Positions 26,937-35,679 of a DNA stretch of 64,000 bases are shown in pieces. The DNA is from UBA1181 sp045226255. Lineage in GTDB: Bacteria; Bacteroidota; Bacteroidia; Bacteroidales; Paludibacteraceae. The notes beneath the pieces were generated by a model. It was not told where the DNA came from. It did no database searches and saw nothing but the letters and a program-made list of their open reading frames with translations. Both the position numbers and the translations under genes were made by a program. How positions within the stretch are numbered: position 1 is the first letter of the stretch; each line of letters starts with the position of its first letter. The DNA lies in assembly GCA_045226255.1 (NCBI GenBank), contig JBGVCG010000010.1, positions 1-64,000 of the forward strand, read 5' to 3'.

Positions 26937-27568
26937 ACGATTTTTTCGTCGAGGAGATTCCCCTCCATATTTTCTTGCCAAGCACAACATCTCTCCGTCA
27001 AGGGACAAAACCTGCCACCAAGACGAACGGAGCTCCCATGCCACAAACCGCACAAAACACACAAGCGGCAGCGCAAACGAACGCTTACCGCTCACCGGCC
27101 CAAAGTGCGAATAAGGCGATGAGCTTCTCCATCAAGGACACGATGCAGAAAAAAGTGGAAGTGGAGGAGAAAAAGGCGGAGGAAACGGTGAATATAAGTG
27201 CGGAAAGGACGGAGTTCTCTCAAGAATCGCTCGTTAAAGCATGGAACAACTACACCCAATACACCAAGGACAAGCCAGTGCTCCAACAGACAATACAACA
27301 ATGCAAGCCTGTCCTCGGAACAGATTTCCGCATCATGCTTGCGGTCTATAACTCATCCCAAGAGGAGATCATGATAGACGAAAGGATTCGCCTCGTGAAT
27401 TACCTGCGAAAAGAACTACACAACGGCGCCATAGAATTGGAGATCAGGATTTGCGAGGCGGGCGACAACGTGAAGTCGTACACCAGCAAAGAATTATTCG
27501 TGAAAATGCTGGAGCACAACCCTAGTTTGTCCAAACTCACCAGGGAGTTGAATCTGGAACTATCTTGA
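26915..27568 (+). CDS. dnaX: dnaX tau C-terminal part in the -1 frame
   Basis: Open in the -1 frame from the A run to the stop at 27568. If joined after the third AAA codon the full tau chain would be about 584 aa, normal for DnaX in this phylum. The first stretch (NNWVDDFFVEEIP) is followed by a Gln/Ala-rich linker. The last 120 residues have the tau tail pattern: a W..Y segment, DFRIMLAVYN, LVNYLRKELHN and FVKMLEHNPSLSKL. There is no good start codon of its own (only a TTG), so independent translation is unlikely. Confidence 0.82.
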   Translation, partial: KKKNNWVDDFFVEEIPLHIFLPSTTSLRQGTKPATKTNGAPMPQTAQNTQAAAQTNAYRSPAQSANKAMSFSIKDTMQKKVEVEEKKAEETVNISAERTEFSQESLVKAWNNYTQYTKDKPVLQQTIQQCKPVLGTDFRIMLAVYNSSQEEIMIDERIRLVNYLRKELHNGAIELEIRICEAGDNVKSYTSKELFVKMLEHNPSLSKLTRELNLELS

Positions 27569-27584
27569 CAAAACGCCACAAAAA

Positions 27585-27616
27585 AAACGCAGGGAGGCGA
27601 ACACCCCCTTGCGTTT
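27585..27616. terminator. Terminator between dnaX and the small minus-strand gene
   Basis: AAACGCAGGGAGG (27585-27597) pairs with CCCCCTTGCGTTT (27604-27616) with two wobble positions. Flanking A and T runs make it usable from both sides. Confidence 0.65.
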
Positions 27617-27643
27617 CCTTCCGAGTAAACAATTAATTTTATT

Positions 27644-27856
27644 TCATGCGACAGGGAACGTGTAATTTGGGTCCATGCTCAAATCCACGACAAAAGAACG
27701 GGCGAAGCTCTTCAGCTTTGCTATAGACTCGTCCGACGGGGACAAATATTCCGCACAGGAATTTACCTCGTTAAGTTCACTAAGGGTGTTATCCTCTTCG
27801 GCTGTGCCCCATTCATAATCATAAGTAAGAAAATTTTGAGTAAAGAGTTTTATCAT
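27644..27856 (-). CDS. Small hypothetical protein
   Basis: 70 aa from the ATG at 27856 (MIKLFTQNF). Not recognised. Acidic middle (EEDNTLSELNEVNSC), then a helix-like LSPSDESIAKLKSFARSF and the tail DPNYTFPVA. No signal peptide or membrane segment. Similar short proteins with a conserved FAR and a PxY tail occur in Bacteroidales, as far as I recall, without assigned role. Convergent with dnaX and sharing its terminator. Confidence 0.5.
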   Translation of the reverse strand: MIKLFTQNFLTYDYEWGTAEEDNTLSELNEVNSCAEYLSPSDESIAKLKSFARSFVVDLSMDPNYTFPVA

Positions 27857-28165
27857 ACGCACATTGTTTTTTAGTTTTTCTATTACTGAAACGATTTATT
27901 TCTTCTTTTATTATGAAAATCACAAAGTATTTTAACTGATTTTGCATTTTCCGAAAGACAAGCGTAAACACGGGCATTCTAGCCATTTTTCCACCCTTTT
28001 CCCCTGAAATTACTCAAAATTGTCCACACATTCCTTCAAATTGTACACATCGATTCCACATTAAAGGGATAATATTGCAACGAAAAATAACAATGACCCT
28101 TATTTGTAAACATAAACACTATATGCAAACCTTAATTTAGTACCATTTTGAAGCACAATAAGAAT

Positions 28166-28194
28166 AAGCCGTGGATTCTTTCACGGCTTTTCTT
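28166..28194 (+). terminator. Orphan terminator-like hairpin
   Basis: AAGCCGTG (28166-28173) with CACGGCTT (28182-28189), followed by TTCTT. No gene lies immediately upstream on this strand, so it may end a short untranslated RNA. Confidence 0.5.
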
Positions 28195-28515
28195 GATTTA
28201 TAGGAGAACGTGAGCGGAGCCGCCAATCCAGCTGGGACTTCACAGGAAAATAAAGGAGAACGGCTAGAAGCAATTATAGACCTCTCGGGTGGGGCAAATA
28301 GGGAAGCGTGCGTGTGGACAAAACGAAGAAACGTGTGGATTTTTCAGTTTCTCCACAAAAAAACGCAAATAATCCACAATCAAAAAGCCATTTCGGTTGT
28401 AAAATTGCAACAGAAACGATAAGGAAAGAGTTCCGTAAGTTTCCACAGAAATTAGACCCTATTATATAAATATACTATATCCGTCTAACCTTAGAGAAAT
28501 ATGAAAAAATAGTTT

Positions 28516-28557
28516 GCGCCAAGAGCTTAATCATCCGATTAAGCTCTTGGCGCTTTT
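28516..28557. terminator. Strong 17-bp bidirectional terminator hairpin
   Basis: Perfect 17-bp stem (28516-28532 with 28537-28553), 4-base loop, TTTT on the plus strand and TATTTTTT after it on the minus strand. It lies 95 bases past the murB stop and probably ends murB transcription; it could also end a plus-strand RNA. Confidence 0.7.
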
Positions 28558-28648
28558 ATAGGGAGGATAAATTCCTTGAAAAACAAAAATCAAACGATAG
28601 GCAACGAACAATATCCCCGAACGACACGAAACCGACAAGGCATAGATA

Positions 28649-29671
28649 TCAGGAAGGAACCTTTATCACCTCAGGGGAAATCTCCAAGCCAAATTTCTCT
28701 CGAATCGATGCGACAATACTCTGCGCCAAATTCCACACATCGAATCCTGTGGCGCCACCCAAATTGACCAGGACGAGCGCTTGCTTCTCATACACGCCCA
28801 CTGTGCCCATTTTCTTCCCTTTCCAGCCCGCTTGTTCAATCAACCAGCCTGCAGGAACCTTACATCCGTTTTTCATCTCGTAGAAAGGCATTTGGGGATA
28901 ATCCTTCAATAATCTATCCACCACGGCACGATCCACCACAGGGTTCTTGAAGAAACTGCCTGCGCTTCCTATATCAGCCGGATCCGGCAATTTCTCGTGG
29001 CGGATGCGGCGAACCGCCTCCCGTATTTCCCGCAACACACCCTCATCCCCCGACGATATGTCTGCCGGCAACGAAGAGCGCAAATTGCCGTAATCTAGAT
29101 GCAATTGATGATTTCCCGCCTTCGTCAAACGGAAATCCACCGACAAGACCACATACTGAGGATTAGATTTGAAGAAACTATTACGATAACCGAATGAGCA
29201 CTCCTCGTTGGAGAACGTACGGGTCATTCCACTCAGCGTATCGAACACATGGACGCTCTCCACCACATCCTTCGCCTCCACACCATACGCACCGACGTTC
29301 TGGACAGGTGCGGCACCGACACTGCAAGGTATCGCGGAGAGATTCTCCATGCCACCCCACCCTTTCGACACCGCATGCTCGATGAAATCGTCCAAAATGA
29401 TTCCCGCATCCGCTCTCACCAACAGATTCTTATCGTTCTCCTCCAAGACGTTGATCTCTGACGCGACAGAATGGATGATCACCCCATGGTAATCTCCGCA
29501 AAAAAGAAGATTCGCCCCACACCCAACAGACATCCACTGTCCGTTGAAAATATTCTGCTCATACAGGCTCTTCAGTTCCTTGTCGCCCGCATATTCTATG
29601 AATCTATCGCACAATGCGGGTATGCCAAACGTATTGTTACCCTTCAGCTGATAATTTCTATATTCTTTCAT
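28649..29671 (-). CDS. murB: UDP-N-acetylenolpyruvoylglucosamine reductase
   Basis: FAD enzyme that makes UDP-MurNAc in peptidoglycan synthesis. 340 aa with the type I (E. coli-like) plan: an N-terminal NTFG segment, FAD-binding GCGANLLF and IPCSVGAAPVQNVGAYG, the FGYRNSFFKS segment diagnostic for type I, and the catalytic Ser in GSAGSFFKNP. Cytoplasmic, single gene on the minus strand. Confidence 0.96.
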   Translation of the reverse strand: MKEYRNYQLKGNNTFGIPALCDRFIEYAGDKELKSLYEQNIFNGQWMSVGCGANLLFCGDYHGVIIHSVASEINVLEENDKNLLVRADAGIILDDFIEHAVSKGWGGMENLSAIPCSVGAAPVQNVGAYGVEAKDVVESVHVFDTLSGMTRTFSNEECSFGYRNSFFKSNPQYVVLSVDFRLTKAGNHQLHLDYGNLRSSLPADISSGDEGVLREIREAVRRIRHEKLPDPADIGSAGSFFKNPVVDRAVVDRLLKDYPQMPFYEMKNGCKVPAGWLIEQAGWKGKKMGTVGVYEKQALVLVNLGGATGFDVWNLAQSIVASIREKFGLEISPEVIKVPS

Positions 29672-29886
29672 ACTTCATCTCTTTTCTCACAAAGTTAACC
29701 TTTCAGCAACAAAATACATAAACCTGAGGCCATTTTTAGACGCCAAGAGTTCCGTTTCCCACCTTTCCCCGTCCGACCGAGACCCATTCTTCTCCTTCCA
29801 TTCCCCTCCTCGCGTCTGTAATTATTTGATTTGCAATGCAATCGAAATCGAACCATCCTTTTTTTGAAAAATTCCCTTTTGGTGTC
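29672..29886. other. Intergenic region upstream of murB and tRNA-His
   Basis: About 215 bases between murB and the tRNA promoter. No gene or clear element was recognised apart from AT-rich DNA. Confidence 0.3.
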
Positions 29887-29917
29887 TTGCAAAAATGGAT
29901 AATAAGCCATATCTTTG
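29887..29917 (+). promoter_or_regulatory. tRNA-His promoter
   Basis: TTG (29887-29889), 20-base spacer, TATCTTTG (29910-29917). The predicted transcript start falls just before the tRNA. Confidence 0.7.
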
Positions 29918-29933
29918 CACCGCAAATTTGATG

Positions 29934-30007
29934 GTGGGAATAGCTCAGTTGGTTAGAGTATCAGATTGTGGTCCTGAGGGTCGTGGGTTCGATCCCCATT
30001 TCCCACC
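29934..30007 (+). tRNA. tRNA-His (anticodon GTG)
   Basis: Full cloverleaf: acceptor GTGGGAA/TTCCCAC, D arm GCTC/GAGT, anticodon loop TTGTGGT with GTG at 29968-29970, T arm with loop TTCGATC. A G at 29933 can pair with the C73 discriminator at 30007, the G-1:C73 identity pair of tRNA-His. CCA is not encoded. The anticodon stem has one A-C mismatch next to the loop. Confidence 0.95.
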
Positions 30008-30021
30008 CAAAGAAAGGCAGT

Positions 30022-30054
30022 AAGCCGTTTCCCGACAAAGGAAACGGCTTTTTT
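30022..30054 (+). terminator. tRNA-His terminator
   Basis: AAGCCGTTTCC (30022-30032) pairs with GGAAACGGCTT (30040-30050), followed by a T run. Confidence 0.8.
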
Positions 30055-30071
30055 ATTTCCCACGAATTTTA

Positions 30072-30079
30072 TACCTTTG
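30072..30079 (+). promoter_or_regulatory. Possible promoter -7 box of the AmpG-like gene
   Basis: TACCTTTG matches TAnnTTTG; no clear -33 TTTG was seen. The ATG is 20 bases downstream. Confidence 0.4.
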
Positions 30080-30099
30080 GGAAAACATAGGCATAACTG

Positions 30100-31359
30100 A
30101 TGAAAAGCAAGAAAATAACTCCTTGGGCTTGGGTGTCGACCCTCTATTTTGCGGAAGGAATTCCATACGCAATCGTAAACACATTCGCACTGATCATGTA
30201 CAAAAGATTAGGGTTGTCCAATGCGGACGCCGCCATGTACACCAGCTGGCTTTATCTGCCTTGGGTGATCAAACCGTTTTGGAGCCCGTTCGTGGACATC
30301 ATGAAAACGAAAAGATGGTGGGTCATCGCCATGCAAAGTGTCATCGCGATAGGATTGGCGGGCGTCGCCTTCTGCATCCCCCTTCCTTTTTTCCTCCAAA
30401 GCACGCTGGCTTTACTCTGGCTGGTGGCCTTTAGCTCAGCGACACACGACATCTCTGCGGACGGATTCTATATGTTGGCCTTGAACGAGAAGGAGCAATC
30501 CCTATTCGTGGGCATCCGAAGCACATTCTACAGGATCTCCATGATCGTAGGACAAGGCGCACTTGTCATCCTGGCGGGATATCTGGAAAAATCCACAGGA
30601 AACACGCCTCTCGCATGGAGAACAACGCTCTTCGTTTGCGCCGGATTCTTCCTCTTTTTAGCGCTGTATCATTCAAGCATACTGCCTATAACGGACAAGG
30701 ACAAGAAAGTCAGCGTGGGAGACCCCATAAAATCCTTTTTCTCATCATTCGGCAGCTTCTTCACCAAGCCATGCATTCTCATTGCGGTGCTCTTCATCCT
30801 TTTATTCAGATTAGGGGAAGCGCAACTCACAAAAATCGCTTCACCCTTCTTGATGGACGATATTTCCTCCGGCGGACTTGGACTCTCCACTTCGGAGATA
30901 GGCTTCGCCTACGGAACAGTGGGTGTGTTGGCTTTGACCATCGGTGGAATACTAGGCGGTGTGGTCGTCTCAAAAGATGGCCTATCCAAATGGCTCTGGC
31001 CCATGGTACTGAGCATGAACATGCCGAATCTGCTTTACGTATACATGTCGATCGCACAGCCTGAAAACTATGCGTTGATATGCGGTCTGGTGGGTCTTGA
31101 ACAATTCGGCTATGGTTTTGGCTTCACCGCTTTCATGCTTTACCTAATCTACGTCTCGAAAGGGGAATATTCCACTTCCCACTATGCGATATGCACTGGT
31201 CTCATGGCACTTGGCATGATGATCCCAGGAATGTTTGCGGGGTGGATACAAGAGCACATCGGCTACACGAACTTCTTCGTTTGGGTCTGCCTCTGCACCA
31301 TACCGGGCATGCTGATCATCAAGTGGATGAAGTTCGATTCCGACTTCGGGAAGAAATAA
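30100..31359 (+). CDS. MFS permease of the AmpG (muropeptide transporter) type
   Basis: 419 aa with about twelve hydrophobic segments. It opens with WVSTLYFAEGIPYAIVNT and has LPWVIKPFWSPFVD and HDISADGF, which match the AmpG/PAT branch. AmpG imports GlcNAc-anhydroMurNAc-peptides for wall recycling in Gram-negative bacteria; murB lies just across the tRNA. Substrate assignment rests on family resemblance only. It could also import another small solute. Confidence 0.85.
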   Translation: MKSKKITPWAWVSTLYFAEGIPYAIVNTFALIMYKRLGLSNADAAMYTSWLYLPWVIKPFWSPFVDIMKTKRWWVIAMQSVIAIGLAGVAFCIPLPFFLQSTLALLWLVAFSSATHDISADGFYMLALNEKEQSLFVGIRSTFYRISMIVGQGALVILAGYLEKSTGNTPLAWRTTLFVCAGFFLFLALYHSSILPITDKDKKVSVGDPIKSFFSSFGSFFTKPCILIAVLFILLFRLGEAQLTKIASPFLMDDISSGGLGLSTSEIGFAYGTVGVLALTIGGILGGVVVSKDGLSKWLWPMVLSMNMPNLLYVYMSIAQPENYALICGLVGLEQFGYGFGFTAFMLYLIYVSKGEYSTSHYAICTGLMALGMMIPGMFAGWIQEHIGYTNFFVWVCLCTIPGMLIIKWMKFDSDFGKK

Positions 31360-31718
31360 TCCTTCCCCACAGGGCCCCTTAAGCCACAACTGAAAGGAAT
31401 TTCCACACAGGGATAAGGAGTTCAGGCAGGAATGGACCTACTGAATTGGTCATCTCAGAACCAGAAACATACGGGTGATAAAAAGGAATCCCCTACAGAA
31501 GATTCACATCTGCCGTAGAGGACATTGGTTGTTTATTGTAAATATTCTTATAATAGTAAGGAGATATATATCCTGTTGTTTGCTATTACAAATATTAAAA
31601 AGCAACTTTTAAAAAATTAACTTGACGATTACAGTGGCAAAATTAGGTATTTTGAGGAAAAATGCTCACCTTTGTGACCGATATTATTCTATGATATCAA
31701 TCGACAAAACCGATTAGT
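31360..31718. other. Intergenic region before the LysR gene
   Basis: 359 bases, AT-rich in its second half, with no gene. An AT-rich imperfect palindrome around 31560-31580 (AGGAGATATATATCCT) could be part of an operator or promoter region. Confidence 0.3.
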
Positions 31719-32612
31719 ATGGAACTGCGACAAATACGATACTACATCAAAGCAGCGGAGTTATTGAACTTCACAGAAGCCGCCAAGCAACTGCACATCA
31801 CGCAAAGCACTCTATCTCAGCAGATAAAGCAACTCGAAGCGGAGATGAACGTAACCCTTTTCGACCGCATAGGCAAGCGGGTCTACCTAACGGAAGCGGG
31901 CTACGAATTTTTGCCTTTCGCCAAGCAAACGATAAACGACACGGAGATGGGTATGCAAAGGTTGCTGGATTTGCAGGAAATCAGGAAGGGCACACTGCGG
32001 ATAGGCATCACCTATAGCCTTAGCTTCGGATTAGCGTCCATACTGCTCCGTTTCATGAAGGAGTACCCGAACATCAAGATCGAAGTGATATATAGCACCG
32101 CATTGGAGCTTCTGGAGATGCTGAAGGCGCGCGACCTAGATCTGGTATTCTCCTTCAGCATGCGGATACAGGAAGACCAAGTGGAGGTGTCCGACCTCTA
32201 CGAAGTGCCACTATGCGCCATCGTCCACAAACGGCACGTCCTCGCACAACACAAAGAGGTCTCCATCAAAGAGCTCAAAAAGTATTCGCTGGTGCTCCCT
32301 TCCCTGGGATTAAGCGCGAGAAGCGTACTGGACGAGATACTGAAGACCTGCGACGAACATTTGGATCCACACTTGGAGATGAACGACGTGAACATCCTGC
32401 TGCAATTGGTGGAGTCCTCCCTCTTCACGACCATCTTGTCCCAAACCACCATCATGGGCAGGAACGAACTGGTAGCCATCCCCATCGCCGAGCAGAAAGG
32501 GAAGATGATCGCCTCCGTGCTGACGCTAAAAGGCGCCTATCAGAAAGCCTCCGCCTCCGCCTTCCTCAATTACTTCAAGGAGGAGTTGGCCTACACGAAA
32601 GCACTGATATAG
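31719..32612 (+). CDS. LysR-family transcriptional regulator
   Basis: 297 aa. N-terminal winged HTH (residues 1-60, LNFTEAAKQLHITQSTLSQQI, then LFDR), followed by a periplasmic-binding-like effector domain (about 90-290, starting GTLRIGITYSLS). Effector unknown. It lies 113 bases before the SDR gene in the same direction, so it may control that gene, or the upstream permease. Confidence 0.92.
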   Translation: MELRQIRYYIKAAELLNFTEAAKQLHITQSTLSQQIKQLEAEMNVTLFDRIGKRVYLTEAGYEFLPFAKQTINDTEMGMQRLLDLQEIRKGTLRIGITYSLSFGLASILLRFMKEYPNIKIEVIYSTALELLEMLKARDLDLVFSFSMRIQEDQVEVSDLYEVPLCAIVHKRHVLAQHKEVSIKELKKYSLVLPSLGLSARSVLDEILKTCDEHLDPHLEMNDVNILLQLVESSLFTTILSQTTIMGRNELVAIPIAEQKGKMIASVLTLKGAYQKASASAFLNYFKEELAYTKALI

Positions 32613-32686
32613 AGAATTAAGAATTATGAATTAAGAATTATCCTCTCAAAAACTATTAAAACAAGTATTCCTATCGCAGTTTTTCT

Positions 32687-32694
32687 TATTTTTG
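32687..32694 (+). promoter_or_regulatory. SDR gene promoter -7 box
   Basis: TATTTTTG, full match to TAnnTTTG, 31 bases before the ATG. No perfect -33 box was seen. Confidence 0.45.
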
Positions 32695-32725
32695 CATAAA
32701 AATACAAGTTTTAAACTCGACAAAG

Positions 32726-33457
32726 ATGAAAGCAATTGTGATGGGAGCCACCTCCGGCATTGGATTAGAGGTGACGAAAATACTAAACGAACAGGGCTAT
32801 GAACTAGGCATCGCCGGCAGAAGGGAAGATAACCTCAAAGAGATAAAAGAGAGTTTATCCAACGTGAAAGCATATATGCCGATCGACATCACCGCAGCGG
32901 ACGCACCCCAGAAGACAGAAAAACTCATCGAGCAACTCGGTGGGATAGACTTATACTTCCACAGTTCAGGCATTGGCTACCAAAACAAAGAGTTGGAGCC
33001 AGGGCTGGAACTTCGGACGATAGAGACCAACTGCAGCGGACTGACAAGGATGCTCAACACCGTGTTCCAATACTTTACGAAAAACAATAAGAAAGGTCAA
33101 ATCGCTGTCATCACTTCCATCGCAAGGACCAAAGGCATCGGACTGGCACCCGCCTACTCCGCCACGAAAAGGTTCCAAAGCACCTACGTGCAAGCACTAT
33201 CCCAGTTGGCCACCACCCGAAAAGCGGACATCTCTTTCACGGAGATCCGTCCTGGCTTCGTCGACACCGCCCTACTGAAGCACAAATACCCAATGTTGCT
33301 GAAACCTGAAGCGGTGGCGCAAAAAATCGTGAAGGCCATCCACAGGAAAAAGAGAGTCGTCACCATAGATTGGAAATACAGACTACTCGTATATGCATGG
33401 CAGATGCTACCAAACTGGCTGTGGGAACGTTGGGACTTGACCAAGCTTGCGAAGTAA
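32726..33457 (+). CDS. Short-chain dehydrogenase/reductase (SDR)
   Basis: 243 aa, Rossmann fold with GATSGIG near the N-terminus for NAD(P) binding and an AGRRED segment suggesting NADP preference. The catalytic Tyr-Lys pair is in YSATK, preceded by the expected Ser region. A hydrophobic C-terminal helix (YRLLVYAWQMLPNWLW) could associate with membrane. Substrate unknown. Confidence 0.88.
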   Translation: MKAIVMGATSGIGLEVTKILNEQGYELGIAGRREDNLKEIKESLSNVKAYMPIDITAADAPQKTEKLIEQLGGIDLYFHSSGIGYQNKELEPGLELRTIETNCSGLTRMLNTVFQYFTKNNKKGQIAVITSIARTKGIGLAPAYSATKRFQSTYVQALSQLATTRKADISFTEIRPGFVDTALLKHKYPMLLKPEAVAQKIVKAIHRKKRVVTIDWKYRLLVYAWQMLPNWLWERWDLTKLAK

Positions 33458-33465
33458 AACAAGCA

Positions 33466-33500
33466 CAAAAATAGCGGCGCACTCATTATGAATGCGCCGC
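33466..33500. terminator. Shared terminator of the SDR gene and the 651-aa gene
   Basis: GCGGCGCA (33474-33481) pairs with TGCGCCGC (33493-33500). On the minus strand the stem is followed by TATTTTTG; the plus-strand T tract is poor. Confidence 0.6.
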
Positions 33501-33565
33501 ATCTGTTTCTATCCTTCGCAAGGTTTTTATCACAAGGAAGCAATCCCCCCGACGAAAGGCATCTG

Positions 33566-35521
33566 CTATTCCTTTACAATCTTAACACACTGATTATCTA
33601 CCACAAGGAAATATACACCTGAGGCATGCGGCAATGTAACCATCGCACATCCATCCTCATCAGCCCAACATACAGAGCACAAAGAACCAATAGGCGTGTA
33701 AAGGCGGGCCACCGAGCCATCAGGCAATCCAGAAAGAGAAACTCTTTGATTATCAATATAATAATAACTAAACGGACGACTACCCGATTCATCTTTCACA
33801 AACGTCAAAGAACCTTCCGGTACGGTCTTGTACACCATGAAGTTTTTCGAAGCTGGGCTATACACCAATGATTGGTATGGTTGTCCACCGGTACCCATCA
33901 TCATCTTTATTGGCTGAACCGTCACCTTGTACTCACCCTCCTCCGCAAGGCTGTCGAGGATGAGGAAGACTGTTTCCCCTCGATAGGTGGTGTCCAACAG
34001 GCCACCGTCGAACAAAGGTTTCTCACTACCGAACGTCTCCCCGCTTGGCGTCTCGAACGACCAAATATATTTCACTGACGTGTCGGCTTGCATCAGATAG
34101 AGATCAACATCAACATTAAACTTGCCTGAATCCTTCTTGTTCGGCACATAAATTGTATCAGGACACATGATTTTCATCACCTGTGACCCACAGATCTTAC
34201 CTACTACCTCAAATTCAACTGGCATATCTATTGGATGTCCTTCGTCACTCTTCACACGGAGTTTCTTTTTGCCAATCCAATCAACAGGAATGGTGATGGA
34301 CTGTTTATCCATTCCTCTCTGCACAAAACCACCCACATACAAAGGCTGCCATATACCGTTGTCGCGACGTTCCCAGATATATTCCGCTTCCCTTGGGAAC
34401 CCAGCGGCACTCACATGGACATCCTCTCCCACACAGGCCTCCTTGCGACCCAAGGAATAGCCAGATGCATCTGCGGAGATGTAGTCGATCGCCACCGTGG
34501 CACAAGATGGCCACTGCTGGAACTCCGGATAAAACAGCAGTTCCTCATTGTATTGCGTTTCGAATTGACCATAGATACCAATCTCCATACGAATCAGACG
34601 ATGACCATTCCTCATAAATCCAGACACATCACTACCCAAAACAACGGAGTGGTCTAGGAGGGTACCATTCGCACAATCCTCATAATTCTTCAAGTGTTGA
34701 CCTGTTTCACCGTCATACATCTCAACATCCACGCACAATTCAACCGGAGTACCGAAGCTGGTCCGGAAGTTCACCTTCGCCTGATCATCAAAATCACGAC
34801 AATCAGTGACGTCCAAATAAAGACGCATCGTAAAACGGAACGTCTTATCCAGGTACCTATCCCTGTCGAACGTCAGGAAGAATGGTGTATTGTTACAACT
34901 TGCCCCACTGAAAACATAGTAATAGTTCTTGCCGACCACGCCCTTTACAGAGTCCACATCAGTCGTTTTCCAACCCTTCACAACCTTTCCTGCCGAACAA
35001 CATTGGAATCGGATACCATTCGCTGCGAAGTGGTTCTCCAAACAATAGTTATCATTATCGAAACTAATCTGGCTCTCGTCACATCCGTTAGACGGGTTGA
35101 AATCCGTACCCAAATAAAAATCGTCCGTTGTCGTCAAGTAATTGATTCCTGGGCAATCATTGTCCACCCCGATTGTGACACCATTACTCTTTAGGGTAGA
35201 ATCCGTTGCGTCAACGAACTGGTACATCACCTGTCGGTCGGCCATTACATCCCCAAACGTATATACGCCCGACCTGTCTTTCGAGATGGAACCAATCGAC
35301 GTCCATGTGCTTCCGTCAAATGACCGGTAAACATCTACCACATCACCCACAGAGTACCCACTGTCCACTCTGGCGTTCAACATCAACGGTTCATCCACAC
35401 ATGCCACCGTGTCCATGGTCCCATTGACCATCAACGTCATAGCTTTCTGCGCATTCACAACAACAGAAAGCAGAGAGAATACAAAAACCACTAAGAAACG
35501 ATTTAGAAGGGAAACACCCAT
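33566..35521 (-). CDS. Secreted T9SS type A cargo, paralogue of the giant gene's N-terminus
   Basis: 651 aa from the ATG at 35521, chosen because it begins a normal signal peptide (MGVSLLNRFLVVFVFSLL, cut after NAQ). The promoter at 35595-35602 makes the furthest upstream start unlikely; an ATG at 35548 is an alternative. An Ig-like domain (ACVDEPLMLNARV) leads into a jelly-roll region (ENHFAANGIRF, NNTPFFLTFDR, EFQQWPSCATVAIDYIS). A further Ig-like part (YIWERRDNG) and a VKYIWSFETPSGETFGSEK domain follow. Residues to about 585 align throughout with the start of the 3857-aa protein. The last 60 residues (RVSLSGLPDGSVARLY...GVYFLVVDNQCVKIV) are a T9SS type A sorting domain. Role unknown; probably surface-exposed. 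Confidence 0.82.
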   Translation of the reverse strand: MGVSLLNRFLVVFVFSLLSVVVNAQKAMTLMVNGTMDTVACVDEPLMLNARVDSGYSVGDVVDVYRSFDGSTWTSIGSISKDRSGVYTFGDVMADRQVMYQFVDATDSTLKSNGVTIGVDNDCPGINYLTTTDDFYLGTDFNPSNGCDESQISFDNDNYCLENHFAANGIRFQCCSAGKVVKGWKTTDVDSVKGVVGKNYYYVFSGASCNNTPFFLTFDRDRYLDKTFRFTMRLYLDVTDCRDFDDQAKVNFRTSFGTPVELCVDVEMYDGETGQHLKNYEDCANGTLLDHSVVLGSDVSGFMRNGHRLIRMEIGIYGQFETQYNEELLFYPEFQQWPSCATVAIDYISADASGYSLGRKEACVGEDVHVSAAGFPREAEYIWERRDNGIWQPLYVGGFVQRGMDKQSITIPVDWIGKKKLRVKSDEGHPIDMPVEFEVVGKICGSQVMKIMCPDTIYVPNKKDSGKFNVDVDLYLMQADTSVKYIWSFETPSGETFGSEKPLFDGGLLDTTYRGETVFLILDSLAEEGEYKVTVQPIKMMMGTGGQPYQSLVYSPASKNFMVYKTVPEGSLTFVKDESGSRPFSYYYIDNQRVSLSGLPDGSVARLYTPIGSLCSVCWADEDGCAMVTLPHASGVYFLVVDNQCVKIVKE

Positions 35522-35594
35522 AGAAAGAAGGTTCTGATTACACGCCATACCAAAATGATTAATTAAAAAATTGCATTCAGATTGCAATATTAAT

Positions 35595-35602
35595 CAAAAT
35601 TA
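35595..35602 (-). promoter_or_regulatory. Promoter -7 box of the 651-aa gene
   Basis: Minus-strand TAATTTTG, full TAnnTTTG match. Transcript start expected near 35588. Confidence 0.5.
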
Positions 35603-35625
35603 CACAAAAATCCATTTCTTGTAAG

Positions 35626-35657
35626 AAAAAAAACGGCGCATTCAACCGAATGCGCCG
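35626..35657 (-). terminator. Terminator of the giant 3857-aa gene
   Basis: Minus-strand CGGCGCATTC (35648-35657) pairs with GAATGCGCCG (35634-35643), followed by T8. Confidence 0.8.
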
Positions 35658-35679
35658 CCATAAAATACAATTAAATCAA

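Larger units (their letters stand above)
27857..28648. other. Gene-poor 0.8 kb region with DnaA-box-like sites and two hairpins
   Basis: No convincing CDS. Near-consensus DnaA boxes (TTATCCACA with one mismatch) are at 28020-28028 (TTGTCCACA), 28313-28321 (reverse strand, TTGTCCACA), 28349-28357 (TTCTCCACA) and 28370-28378 (TAATCCACA). Two-mismatch forms are at 28041, 28334 and 28439. An AT-only stretch lies at 28461-28480. Could be an origin or a DnaA-titration region. No known RNA family was recognised. Confidence 0.35.

Noticed and set aside
26975..27568. Separate gene downstream of dnaX starting at TTG
   Set aside because: The protein is the ordinary tau linker and tail, continuous with dnaX through the -1 frame, and the TTG has no start context.
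28210..28422. 70-codon plus-strand frame starting at GTG in the gene-poor region
   Set aside because: It runs over the DnaA-box-like sites, has mixed composition and no plausible ribosome binding site; more likely non-coding.
27857..28648. tmRNA, RNase P RNA, 6S RNA or SRP RNA in the gene-poor region
   Set aside because: I looked for their signature segments on both strands and did not find them.
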